A stretch of DNA of 16,728 nt from assembly GCA_964534325.1 (NCBI GenBank), contig CAZHOR010000028.1, positions 1 through 16,728 of the forward strand. The letters run 5' to 3'. Source of the stretch: JdFR-22 sp964534325. Lineage in GTDB: Archaea > Halobacteriota > Archaeoglobi > Archaeoglobales > Archaeoglobaceae. The notes under the pieces are model-generated. The model was not told where the DNA came from. It worked only from the letters and a program-made list of their open reading frames with translations, and did not search any database. Numbering within the stretch: the first letter of the stretch is position 1; each line of letters begins with the position of its first letter. Shown piece after piece: positions 1-6,782 of this stretch. A program made the translations under genes and the position numbers.

Positions 1-2
1 AA

Positions 3-53
3 GACATCTTCGAAAAATTTAACATCATAGTGCCTAAAAATATGGGAGTTTAG
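3..53 (+). CDS. C-terminal end of an unknown gene (partial)
   Basis: The window opens in a frame that reads DIFEKFNIIVPKNMGV and then a TAG stop. The residue composition is protein-like and the other two frames close quickly, so this is probably the last 16 residues of a plus-strand gene that begins outside the window. Too little is present to name it. Confidence 0.35.
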   Translation, partial: DIFEKFNIIVPKNMGV

Positions 54-87
54 GGATTTATAACATGTATATCGGTTGGGGAGAACT

Positions 88-297
88 ATGAGTCAGGAAG
101 TAGCAGATACGGTTGAAGTGAACGTTAAGCTTTCCAGAGGTACTTACGAACTGCTTTACAAATACTGTGATTGGGCAGGATTCAACATTGACTCACTGGT
201 TGAACAGCTGGTCTTCGAGAGTATAAGCTCTGACCTGGGATTTAAAGCCAACCCCAGATTCCAGAAGGAGATCAAATCCATAGGGAACAGACTTTGA
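88..297 (+). CDS. Small protein, possible ribbon-helix-helix DNA-binding fold
   Basis: This encodes 69 residues starting MSQEVADTVEV. I place the start at the ATG at 88 because a GGGGAG ribosome site lies 4 bases before it; the in-frame TTG at 76 sits inside that site. Residues about 9-16 (VEVNVKLS) look like a beta strand, followed by two predicted helices (about 17-31 and 34-52) and a basic tail. This strand-helix-helix order, with a Ser-Arg turn and a Gly before the second helix, is that of MetJ/Arc-type ribbon-helix-helix regulators and antitoxins. The family assignment is inference from shape only; I see no diagnostic residue. A TATA-like stretch (tttataac) lies at 57-64. No toxin gene adjoins it: the next gene is galU, convergent. 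Confidence 0.6.
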   Translation: MSQEVADTVEVNVKLSRGTYELLYKYCDWAGFNIDSLVEQLVFESISSDLGFKANPRFQKEIKSIGNRL

Positions 298-303
298 ACA
301 TTT

Positions 304-316
304 TAAGACAGTCTTA
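304..316. other. Short inverted repeat between convergent genes
   Basis: TAAGAC and GTCTTA form a perfect 6-base inverted repeat with one base between them, in the 27-base gap between the stops of the 69-residue gene and galU. It could be a small bidirectional terminator or a protein site. The one-base loop makes an RNA hairpin poor, so the role is open. Confidence 0.25.
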
Positions 317-324
317 TCTCATTC

Positions 325-1149
325 CTACTTGAGCCAGTTCCTAAACTCCTCACCAAGCTCTTCATCCCCCATCGCCAGCTCAACGTTAGCCTTCAACCAC
401 TCCATCTTGTTACCGATATCGTACCTCTTCCCTTCGTAGGTGGCGGCATACATAGCGATCTCTCTGGCCATCTCTCTCATGGCATCGGTCAACTGGTACT
501 CACCACCATGCCCCGGCTTCAAGTTATCCAGATACTCGAATATCTCGGGAGTAAAGATATATCTTCCCAGGGTCCCCACGTTCGATGGAGCATCCTCTAC
601 AGAGGGTTTCTCCACTATATCCTCCAGCTTATATAAACCGCCTTCGATCTCCAGCCCCTTGATTATTCCGTGATGGGGTATCCTCTCTTCCGGCAGATCC
701 TCTACTGCTATAACTGAGCTCCTGTATTTCTTGAAGTTCTTCATCAGCATGGCTGTGCAGGAAGGAATGGTAATATTATCTCCCAGCAGCAAGGCGAAGG
801 GCTCATCATCCACAAATGAGCTGGCATACCTCACAGCATCACCTAACCCCTTCTGCTCTTTCTGCCTCACAAAGAATATGTCCACTTCTTCCAGTATCTT
901 TTCCAGCTCCTCTGTGTACTTCTCAGGCTTGGGCAGATCACTCTTGTCAAAATGGTCTTCTATGGCTCTCTTGCTCTTCCCCGTGATTATCAGGATATCC
1001 TTAATCCCTGAATAGTATATTTCCTCCACAACGTATTGAATTACTGGCTTGTGGACCACGGGGACCATCTCCTTTGGTTGAGCCTTTGTGATGGGTAACA
1101 TCCTGGTCCCAAAACCTGCCGCCGGTATCACTGCCTTCTTGACCTTCAT
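325..1149 (-). CDS. galU: UTP--glucose-1-phosphate uridylyltransferase
   Basis: GalU joins UTP and glucose-1-phosphate to give UDP-glucose and pyrophosphate in the cytoplasm. The 274-residue protein begins MKVKKAVIPAAGFGTRMLP, the nucleotide-binding loop of the family, followed by KAQPKEMVPV, the typical GalU continuation. Further family marks are LLLGDNI around residue 120 (metal- and sugar-binding Asp), the VEKP motif and the GRYIFTPEIFEYL segment. Length is normal for bacterial/archaeal GalU. I chose the ATG at 1149 because AAGGTGA lies 5 bases upstream; the upstream in-frame GTG at 1158 overlaps that site. A TATA-like AAATTATAAG lies about 30-40 bases upstream. The product is the substrate of the UDP-glucose dehydrogenase encoded next on the same strand, although about 480 bases separate them, so they need not share a transcript. 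Confidence 0.95.
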   Translation of the reverse strand: MKVKKAVIPAAGFGTRMLPITKAQPKEMVPVVHKPVIQYVVEEIYYSGIKDILIITGKSKRAIEDHFDKSDLPKPEKYTEELEKILEEVDIFFVRQKEQKGLGDAVRYASSFVDDEPFALLLGDNITIPSCTAMLMKNFKKYRSSVIAVEDLPEERIPHHGIIKGLEIEGGLYKLEDIVEKPSVEDAPSNVGTLGRYIFTPEIFEYLDNLKPGHGGEYQLTDAMREMAREIAMYAATYEGKRYDIGNKMEWLKANVELAMGDEELGEEFRNWLK

Positions 1150-1158
1150 TTTATTCAC

Positions 1159-1463
1159 CTTAATTGTTTAATTGATAGTTCTTATAATTTAGCCACATAT
1201 TTATTTTTTCTCTATTCACCATCATTCAAAACCACTTGCACGCTGCTTGACAAACCCATATTTTAGATAGGTAACGGTTTTGGTGTCGCAACGAACAATA
1301 TTGAGCATTTTGAGAGAATAGAAGATCTGGATTATACGGCCTTACTAAACAAGGGTGAGGAAAGCGAATAAAGAGGGTTGCGGAAGAATGTATCCTTAGA
1401 TTAGATAGTTAAGGTTACCAGAGAAGTCAAAAGACGAAAACTTAGTCTTTAAGTAAGAGTTGT
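1159..1463. other. Gene-poor stretch upstream of galU with remnants
   Basis: This 305-base AT-rich stretch holds the galU promoter at its left end (TATA-like sequence on the minus strand near 1180-1210), the remnant described at 1267-1371, and an inverted repeat AAAGAC...GTCTTT with a 9-base loop at about 1432-1452. Nothing else with gene-like properties is visible. Confidence 0.5.
1267..1371 (+). pseudogene. Gene remnant, possibly N-terminus of a SIR2-like/DUF4917 protein
   Basis: A 34-codon open stretch with no ATG reads IGNGFGVATNNIEHF and continues to LDYTALLNKGEESE before a TAA. The GNGFG-then-F..(L)DY.aLL pattern resembles the beginning of SIR2-like/DUF4917 proteins (usual form LGNGFSIA...F.Y.SLL), which are often defence genes. 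It is preceded in frame by a stop and has no start, so it is a relic at best. The match is by memory of the motif only. Confidence 0.25.
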
Positions 1464-1694
1464 ATGGGGGAGAAGAATGGTGCTGCCCATCTGATAAAGG
1501 TGAAGGGCGAATTCAGCCCGAAATGGGCAGAAGATAAACTGGAAGAATACGTTAGAAAGAAGATCAAAGAGGAAATAGATGATTACTACTCGCCAGGAAG
1601 TGTTGATGGGGCGGCTGTTCTAAATCTTACCAGCAAACCCCCTCGTAAACCCCTGCCTCTTTCCTCGCCTTCTCCACCTTCCTCCCATCAATAA
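1464..1694 (+). CDS. Doubtful small ORF or truncated gene overlapping the end of ugd
   Basis: The ATG at 1464 opens 76 codons. The first 50 or so residues (HLIKVKGEFSPKWAEDKL, then a charged EEYVRKKIKEEIDDYY helix) look like real protein, while the last 23 codons run antisense through the 3' end of ugd and read as low-complexity Pro/Ser, as expected of a shadow frame. The likeliest reading is a small gene or the head of a gene whose original 3' part was replaced when the ugd end came to lie here. The ribosome site is weak (AAGAG). Unrecognised. Confidence 0.3.
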   Translation: MGEKNGAAHLIKVKGEFSPKWAEDKLEEYVRKKIKEEIDDYYSPGSVDGAAVLNLTSKPPRKPLPLSSPSPPSSHQ

Positions 1695-2889
1695 CGATCT
1701 TATTATGGTAGTCAAGATCCTTGAACTCATCCCACTCCGTGACTATTAGAACAGCATCACTCTTCATTACTTCTTCCACATCAGCATATTCTACTTCAGG
1801 GAAGACCTTGCTGAACTCATCCATTGCCTTAGGGTCATAAGCGACCACTTTGGCACCCTCATCCAGCAATCCCCTAACCACTGGTATAGCCCTGCTCTCC
1901 CTTATATCATCGGTATCCGGCTTGAAAGCCAGACCCAGCACGCCAACCCTTCTCCCCCTCAGATTAGGAACATGTTTCTTTAGCAGCTCAATCAACTTCA
2001 AAGGCTGTTCTTCATTGACCTCTATAACAGCATCCATAATCCTGGGGTCTTCACCAAGCTCTCTGGCCCTATGGACCAGCGCTTTAACGTCTTTTGGAAA
2101 ACAACTACCCCCATAACCAATTCCGGACCTGAAGAACGAAGGACTTATCCGGTGGTCCAGTCCCACTCCTCTAAAGACTTCATAAGTGTCTATACCCAGC
2201 TTCTTGCACATATTTCCCACTTCGTTGGCAAAGGAGATCTTAGCGGCAAGAAAAGAGTTGCTGACGTATTTGATCATCTCAGCCGTCTTTATGCCGGTGA
2301 AGAGCTTCTCGCAACTAAAACTGCCGTACAGCTCCTCAAGTGCACCTTTAGTTCTACCATCCTGAACACCCAGAACGATCCTGTCGGGGTTGAAGAAATC
2401 CTCCACAGCACTACCTTCTCGAAGGAATTCGGGATTCATGGCCAAACCGAACTCCTCAAAAGCCCTCATTCCGGAACTATCCTCAAGTAGGGGTTTGACT
2501 ACCTCTTCCGTGGTGCTGGGTACGACCGTGCTCTTGACCACCACTACATGGAACCTCTTCTCCTTTAAACGTTCACCGATACTCTCAGACACAGCTTTCA
2601 CGTATTTCAGGTCCATGGAGCCGTCTTCACTGGATGGCGTACCCACACAGATAAAGGTTATATCTGAATTGCTTATAGCCTCCTCATAATCGTTAGTAGC
2701 CCGGTAATTGTTTCTGAATTCCTTCATAAGCTGTTCCAGCCCTCTTTCGTAGATCGGTGGTTCACCGGAATTGATTGCATCCACTTTATTGTTATCCACG
2801 TCAACAAAAATAACTTCGTTACCGAAATGAGCGAAACCCATTCCGGTCACAATACCAACATAACCCGAACCGATTACTGATATTCTCAT
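1627..2889 (-). CDS. ugd: UDP-glucose 6-dehydrogenase
   Basis: It oxidises UDP-glucose twice with NAD+ to UDP-glucuronate. The 420-residue protein has the three-part structure of the family: an N-terminal Rossmann domain with GSGYVG at residues 7-12 and VDVD at 29-32, a central dimer domain with NPEFLREG at 152-159 and the catalytic-pocket Lys at about 207 (EMIKYVSNSFLA), and the catalytic Cys263 within GYGGSCFPKD. The C-terminal UDP-binding domain carries VLGLAFKPDTDDIRESRA. It is closest in pattern to the AglM/TuaD/UdgX type. Length is normal. No clear Shine-Dalgarno precedes the ATG, which suggests a short or leaderless message. With GalU it supplies UDP-glucuronate, a common building block of archaeal N-glycans and surface polysaccharides. 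It differs clearly from the second sugar dehydrogenase at 11669. Confidence 0.95.
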   Translation of the reverse strand: MRISVIGSGYVGIVTGMGFAHFGNEVIFVDVDNNKVDAINSGEPPIYERGLEQLMKEFRNNYRATNDYEEAISNSDITFICVGTPSSEDGSMDLKYVKAVSESIGERLKEKRFHVVVVKSTVVPSTTEEVVKPLLEDSSGMRAFEEFGLAMNPEFLREGSAVEDFFNPDRIVLGVQDGRTKGALEELYGSFSCEKLFTGIKTAEMIKYVSNSFLAAKISFANEVGNMCKKLGIDTYEVFRGVGLDHRISPSFFRSGIGYGGSCFPKDVKALVHRARELGEDPRIMDAVIEVNEEQPLKLIELLKKHVPNLRGRRVGVLGLAFKPDTDDIRESRAIPVVRGLLDEGAKVVAYDPKAMDEFSKVFPEVEYADVEEVMKSDAVLIVTEWDEFKDLDYHNKIVIDGRKVEKARKEAGVYEGVCW

Positions 2890-3145
2890 TCAATCTAATT
2901 AGAATTTTTATCGGATTTTAATTTTTTCTGATTCTAATTCCAGTTGGCTTATGTGGAGCGGAATACTGTCTAACGGCATGGTCTTAATAATTGAAAAATA
3001 ACTGCAGTCAAAATCGAAAAAGTAATATGTCTCACTACAACCCAAGGCCGAGTCAATAAAGTAACGGCGGGAGTAGTGGGGATCAAAAAGATAGTTTGTA
3101 GGATTATACCTAATCAACCTCACTATAATTACAATTACCATTAGT

Positions 3146-3154
3146 ATTATAAAC
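3146..3154 (+). promoter_or_regulatory. TATA-like box for the surface-protein gene
   Basis: ATTATAAAC lies about 33-41 bases before the ATG at 3187, and a GGAAGG ribosome site lies at 3177-3182. Spacing fits an archaeal promoter giving a short leader that includes the ribosome site. Confidence 0.5.
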
Positions 3155-3186
3155 GATGACTACGGAAATCTTGTCAGGAAGGTAGT

Positions 3187-4068
3187 ATGAAGAACATCCT
3201 TAGGGTAATAGTGATAACATTTGTACTTTTGTTCGCCGCTGAAACGGCACTGGCAGCCACCGGCACGATTACAGGCACAATTATTCCTTTCAGCATCGAA
3301 ACTTCACCCGATTCACCATTAAGTGATACTGCCACTGCAACCCGAACCTTCACCGTAGACACCGGTGAATCAGCCCAGATCACCTGGTACTTCAACGGCA
3401 ACAAGGAGAAGACCACCTCTAATACTACCACATCATCCCTTACCAAGTCCGCTGGTGAGGGAACCCATAAAATTAAGGTTGTAGCCTCAAATCAAAACGG
3501 GACAGTGACTGAAACGTGGACATGGGATGTGCAACCCGAACCGGTTAAAAGAAGCAGTGGTGGCGGCGGAGGAGGTGGAGGAGGTGGTGGCATCCCTCCC
3601 CTCTACACCGAGATCTCCTCACCAGAAACCGTCAAAACTGGCTCGGAATTCAATATAGGGGTTAAGGTGGATTACTACTGGAGCACAGAGGTAAATGTCA
3701 ATGTGCCCGAAGACTGGGAGGTCTCAAGAGAAAATGGGGCCGACAACTTCACCATCATACCCCCCGATGATGCTGAAGGCAATTACACCATCTGGGTGAA
3801 CACCACAACCCCATTCAACACCAAAACAGAACAGGTAACAGTAAAAGTAGAATCTGAAGAACAGCAAGTTTCCTTCCCCACCATAAGCACTCAAAGAGAA
3901 CCGATACAAACTCCTGTTTCCACTTCTGATCTCATGGACACACAAACGCCGACGCCATCACCAACTACGCAGGCAATGGAGTCCCGTATGGTGGGCGACA
4001 TTATTGACAGAATAATTTCCGGATTGCAGGCATTTGTGGGCTCAATATTCAATTTATTTGAGTTTTAA
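3187..4068 (+). CDS. Secreted Ig-like surface protein with poly-Gly linker
   Basis: The 293-residue protein starts with a Sec signal peptide (residues 1-23, ending ALA). The mature protein begins ATGTITGTII and continues into a first beta-sandwich of PKD/Ig type (about 27-118, with ITWYFNGN and HKIKVVASNQNGT). A run of 11 glycines (125-135) is a flexible linker to a second beta domain (about 137-220) resembling CARDB-type adhesive folds. A Thr/Pro/Ser-rich stalk (PTPSPTT) follows, and the last about 22 residues (VGDIIDRIISGLQAFVGSIF...) form an amphipathic or weakly membrane-binding helix. Five N-X-S/T sequons (NTT, NGT, NFT, NYT, NTT) suggest N-glycosylation. It probably sits on the outer cell surface, held by the C-terminal helix or by S-layer contacts. 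No enzyme motif is seen. The mature N-terminus resembles that of protein B at 13033. Confidence 0.8.
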   Translation: MKNILRVIVITFVLLFAAETALAATGTITGTIIPFSIETSPDSPLSDTATATRTFTVDTGESAQITWYFNGNKEKTTSNTTTSSLTKSAGEGTHKIKVVASNQNGTVTETWTWDVQPEPVKRSSGGGGGGGGGGGIPPLYTEISSPETVKTGSEFNIGVKVDYYWSTEVNVNVPEDWEVSRENGADNFTIIPPDDAEGNYTIWVNTTTPFNTKTEQVTVKVESEEQQVSFPTISTQREPIQTPVSTSDLMDTQTPTPSPTTQAMESRMVGDIIDRIISGLQAFVGSIFNLFEF

Positions 4069-4280
4069 TCCTTTCTATATCCACCGAACGAATCTTAGAA
4101 AACAGAGCGGTGAGATGCGATTAGATGGTTCGAATCAAATGCGTTCAATTCATCCTTCTCCTCACATTCACGTCCTGGGCTATTAAACAATAATCTCTCT
4201 ACATCATTACACTAATAGCAGTATTGATATCCCTGCGACATGCAATAGTATTGATTTTATGGATTATTTATCTTAGAAAG

Positions 4281-4289
4281 ATATTTATC
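4281..4289 (+). promoter_or_regulatory. TATA-like box for the protein A gene
   Basis: ATATTTATC lies 32-40 bases before the GTG start at 4321. An AGGGG ribosome site lies between them, so the leader would be short. Confidence 0.45.
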
Positions 4290-4320
4290 CAATCAATTAC
4301 AATGTTACTAAGGGGTTAGT

Positions 4321-4857
4321 GTGAATAAAAAACGTAGATGTTCATACTTATTGGTGTTGGCAGCTCTTACAACACTTTATACAGCATCTGCTGCCGCTCC
4401 TGGGGATGGAGGAGAAGTAGTATCTACCAGCTTGACTGTTAATAATCAGGCATTCGGAGATATTGTTGCCAATAGCTCTCTCTTCTATTACTGGAACGGA
4501 ACTGTAACCAAACATGTTACAGAAAACACATTAGCTGAGGATATACAGCCTTTCGCTTACGTGGACCTGGATCAAGGCGAAGGTTCTGTATTGGTAGAAA
4601 TTGGAGAGAATAATAACCTCCCGGAAACAGCAAAACTACTGATTGACGACGATAGGATCCCCAATCTCAACACCTCAGAGGATCCCAATCAAATACAAGT
4701 TCAGGGAAATGTAACGGCTAACTCTGAAATAATTTATTCAGGGATCAATAACAGCAATGAGGTCTATTATGAAGGTGATGGGGAGGTATATGTCTTCCTC
4801 AATACAGGTGAGGCCGCAAGTGGAAATATAAAAGTTGATATAAAACTTACAGTATAA
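4321..4857 (+). CDS. Secreted beta-rich protein A (paralogue of B)
   Basis: The 178-residue protein starts at a GTG with AGGGG about 6 bases upstream. Residues 1 to about 25 are a Sec signal peptide with a basic n-region (NKKRR) and an ASA cleavage site. The mature part is one compact, acidic, probably all-beta domain of about 150 residues ending GNIKVDIKLTV. It aligns over its full length with the protein at 13033: shared blocks are VVSTSLTV, YYWNGT, NNLPETA, DDD..PN.NT and GEVYVFLNTGEA. Four or more sequons (NSS, NGT, NVT, NNS) are present. The fold and size recall TasA/camelysin-like or archaeal bundling-pilus subunits, but I see no diagnostic residue, so that is speculation. The lipoprotein gene starts two bases after its stop, so the two are surely co-transcribed. 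Confidence 0.75.
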   Translation: MNKKRRCSYLLVLAALTTLYTASAAAPGDGGEVVSTSLTVNNQAFGDIVANSSLFYYWNGTVTKHVTENTLAEDIQPFAYVDLDQGEGSVLVEIGENNNLPETAKLLIDDDRIPNLNTSEDPNQIQVQGNVTANSEIIYSGINNSNEVYYEGDGEVYVFLNTGEAASGNIKVDIKLTV

Positions 4858-4859
4858 CA

Positions 4860-5330
4860 ATGGATAACATGAAAAAATTCTGGATTCTCATGATCGCATT
4901 AATGCTTGCAGGCTGCTCTTCGGAAACGGTGGAAGATGGCGTTAACGAAACCCCTATTCCGACTCCAACACCGCAAGAAACTGTGAAGACTCCAGAACAG
5001 ATAAAGTTGCTGGTATTTCAGGCCCAGGTACGGATAGTTGATAAAGGGCAACCTCCTCACATCGTAACTTCAAAGGACAAACTGGATTTCGGCGAATTGC
5101 CTCAGGGGATGACAGAGAAAAAGGAGGTTCTGTTGACCAACAATAGAGACCATAATATTACAGTCCACTCCAAGGCCAATGGCACAATCGCCCAGTTCAT
5201 CTCCTTCGGAGAAGAAAGCGTTTCAATATCGCCCAAAAGCAACCATAAACAGGTTGTTTACCTGAAAGCACCTTCTGGAGCCCAGACAGGCAACTATTCA
5301 GGCTTTGTGATCTTTTACATCACAAAATGA
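4860..5330 (+). CDS. Lipoprotein with C-terminal Ig-like domain
   Basis: The 156-residue protein has a lipoprotein signal: Lys-Lys, a hydrophobic stretch and the lipobox LAGC with Cys at residue 19. A Pro/Thr spacer (about 24-44) follows, and then a beta domain (about 65-156) that begins KDKLDFGELPQGMTEKKEVLLTN, the typical opening of ASPM/SPD-2/Hydin or DUF1573-type Ig-like domains. Three sequons are visible (NIT, NGT, NYS). It would be anchored in the membrane on the outer face. The ATG at 4860 is two bases after the stop of protein A; an inner ATG at 4869 would give a neater signal peptide (MKKFW). Tight spacing suggests it works with protein A, for example as a membrane anchor or assembly partner, which is inference. 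Its 3' end overlaps the convergent membrane-protein gene by 16 bases. Confidence 0.75.
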   Translation: MDNMKKFWILMIALMLAGCSSETVEDGVNETPIPTPTPQETVKTPEQIKLLVFQAQVRIVDKGQPPHIVTSKDKLDFGELPQGMTEKKEVLLTNNRDHNITVHSKANGTIAQFISFGEESVSISPKSNHKQVVYLKAPSGAQTGNYSGFVIFYITK

Positions 5331-5548
5331 TCGTAATATTCTCTGGTTAAAATGATCAGCAGCCCGAGAATTAAAAGTAAAACAGGAAAAGACCCTTTTA
5401 GAACCGTCAGGAAGTCGTCACCCCATTCGAGATGAAGGCCTATACCAAAGCCCTTGTCACCAATCCCTAACCAGCTACCGGGGACCAGAAGGTACAATCC
5501 AGCGACTATAAACAATATGCCTATAAAGACCTTGTAAGCTGAACTCAT
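5315..5548 (-). CDS. Small two-helix membrane protein
   Basis: The 77-residue protein has two hydrophobic helices (about 7-25 and 50-67) joined by a Gly/Asp-rich loop (GIGDKGFGIGLHLEWGDD) and ends in a charged tail (TREYYDHFVM). Both ends are probably cytoplasmic. Small proteins of this layout (AYKVFIGILFIVAGLYLL at the start) are common and uncharacterised in archaea; I cannot name a function. The ATG has no ribosome site, and a TAAATAC element lies about 20-27 bases upstream, so the message may be leaderless. The last codons overlap the lipoprotein gene tail to tail. Confidence 0.6.
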   Translation of the reverse strand: MSSAYKVFIGILFIVAGLYLLVPGSWLGIGDKGFGIGLHLEWGDDFLTVLKGSFPVLLLILGLLIILTREYYDHFVM

Positions 5549-5947
5549 TTATATCTGGTCTAAAGTATTTAGGTATAGTTATTAAATTTTTTGTTTATTA
5601 AAGTAAAATGAGAACTTGTTTGACTGCTTGCAGGAGGATATCAACGCTTGATTATAACCATAATAATTTATTGGGGAGAAATAAGATTAATAAATTTATA
5701 AAATAACTCACTATTGTGTGGGAGTTTATCAAATCATTACTTGAGCTGGAGAAGGTGTGTGGACTGGTATTCACCTTAAAGATATCGGAATTCCTGCTGA
5801 AAATCTGGGAGTATCTCCAACCATGAGGTTTCATACCGGATACACTACAATGAAATCTTAAAAAGATTTAAACTTGGGAGTAGTCTTGCTCACTTTTGGG
5901 TGTGGATAAAAAAGTATAAATTTTGTAAATAAAAGAGTTATAAAAAG
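5549..5947. other. AT-rich intergenic stretch with a faint coding trace
   Basis: This 399-base stretch has no convincing gene. The plus strand at 5745-5861 reads a 38-codon open tail (AGEGVWTGIHLKD..., then SPTMRFHTGYTTMKS and a stop) that looks protein-like but has no start codon; an adjacent frame at about 5714-5824 (VWEFIKSLLELEKV...) also looks coding. Together they could be a gene relic with a shift between frames. The right end carries the mntA promoter. Confidence 0.35.
5914..5922 (+). promoter_or_regulatory. TATA-like box for mntA-hepT
   Basis: GTATAAATT lies 26-34 bases before the ATG at 5948. With no ribosome site before that ATG, a leaderless or very short-leader transcript is likely. 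Confidence 0.5.
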
Positions 5948-6376
5948 ATGGATACGATGACAACTCAGTTAAAGGTAGATTTCGAGGAATTTAAAGATAG
6001 TTGTAAAGGGATACTTTTATTTGGGTCTCATGCCAGATCTGAACAAACGGGGAGAAGCGATATTGACATCTGTATAGTTAAACCCCCAAAAGGAATAGTA
6101 AACCAGATCAACAGTAAACTGGGAGGAAAGTATGACATTAAAGTTTTTGAGAAACTCCCATTGTACATAAAAATAATCATCATTGAAAACAACAGAATCA
6201 TATACGGCGATCAACTCGAACTCTCTGAGTATTTCTACTTTTTCAGGAAGTTATGGAAAGACATTAAACCCAGAGTAATGGAAAATGAGTTCAAAGATTT
6301 TGAGGAGAGAATGAAATTCAGGAGGTCATGGGTGAATGAGAGAAAAAAGATACTTAGAGAAATTGGAGAAATTTGA
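5948..6376 (+). CDS. mntA: MntA-type nucleotidyltransferase antitoxin
   Basis: MNT-domain antitoxins neutralise their HEPN partner by adding AMP to a Tyr of the toxin. The 142-residue protein carries the exact GS-X10-D-X-D signature: Gly26-Ser27 in LLFGSHARSEQTGRSDIDIC with Asp38 and Asp40 as metal ligands. A likely third acidic residue is in YDIKVFEKLP. The rest is a helical tail (FEERMKFRRSWVNERKK). Length is normal for minimal nucleotidyltransferases. A second possible start is the ATG four codons in. The gene overlaps the beginning of hepT, whose ribosome site (GGAGGT at 6321-6326) lies inside it, giving translational coupling. The pair is surrounded by AT-rich, gene-poor DNA, which fits a mobile or recently acquired module. 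Confidence 0.85.
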   Translation: MDTMTTQLKVDFEEFKDSCKGILLFGSHARSEQTGRSDIDICIVKPPKGIVNQINSKLGGKYDIKVFEKLPLYIKIIIIENNRIIYGDQLELSEYFYFFRKLWKDIKPRVMENEFKDFEERMKFRRSWVNERKKILREIGEI

Positions 6377-6410
6377 AAACGAATTGGAGTTCATAAAACT
6401 CATACAATGG
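6336..6410 (+). pseudogene. hepT: 5' part of hepT, in a different frame from the rest
   Basis: The ATG at 6336 follows GGAGGT (6321-6326) and GGTGA (6331-6335) and reads MREKRYLEKLEKFENELEF then IKLIQW. This is the usual first helix of HepT toxins (RY..KLE....EL..I). The frame closes at a TAA shortly after (6420). The main HEPN part continues in the -1 frame from about 6407. Inserting one base after 6410 would give ...IKLIQW-DDEVVKRALL... as a single protein of about 120 residues. Confidence 0.6.
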
Positions 6411-6700
6411 ATGATGAGGTTGTAAAAAGAGCTCTGTTGTATTCATTACAGGTTTGCGTTGATATTGGGTTGGATGTGGTTGCGATGGCGACAAAGGATT
6501 TGGGATTAGCTGTTCAGGATGACTATACTAATATTGAAAAACTGGAAAAAGAACAAGTATTGACAGAGGAAGCAGCAAACCGGATAAGAAGATTCAACAG
6601 CCTTAGAAACGCAGTTGTCCATAGATATAACCGACTGGATTTAGAACTGGGTAAGGAAGGGTTAGATGAAATTGAAGACCTTTACTTTACGAGGAATTAA
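6407..6700 (+). CDS. hepT: HepT-type HEPN toxin, main part (gene split by a frameshift)
   Basis: HepT is a HEPN-fold RNase toxin held inactive by MntA. This 97-residue stretch contains the full catalytic signature RX4HXY: Arg67, His72 and Tyr74 in SLRNAVVHRYNRLD, where Tyr is the AMP acceptor in studied systems. The helix VVKRALLYSLQVCVDIGLDVV is the standard HEPN second helix. The protein is about 25 residues shorter than usual because the first helix lies upstream in another frame (6336-6410). If read from the ATG at 6407, only the truncated form would be made, and no ribosome site precedes that ATG. Either the toxin gene is inactivated, or the base deletion is a sequence error, or ribosomes shift frame. 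The catalytic part is intact. Confidence 0.8.
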   Translation: MDDEVVKRALLYSLQVCVDIGLDVVAMATKDLGLAVQDDYTNIEKLEKEQVLTEEAANRIRRFNSLRNAVVHRYNRLDLELGKEGLDEIEDLYFTRN

Positions 6701-6782
6701 ATAAATTACTGAAGGTAATTGAAATGAAGGATGTATAGTCTCAAGTCTTAAAGGCTGTAAAATTATAGGATTTACAAATAAT

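Noticed and set aside
2071..2490. 139-codon plus-strand ORF opposite ugd
   Set aside because: It lies wholly inside the well-supported ugd gene and is a shadow of its codon bias.
2908..3141. 77-codon minus-strand ORF between ugd and the surface-protein gene
   Set aside because: Its residues (many Tyr, Phe, Ile, Ser in no pattern) look like translated AT-rich spacer, it has no ribosome site, and no domain or membrane pattern is visible.
5652..5834. 60-codon minus-strand ORF in the gap before mntA
   Set aside because: Low-complexity Ser/Asn/Leu sequence without ribosome site or motif; the plus strand here looks slightly more gene-like.
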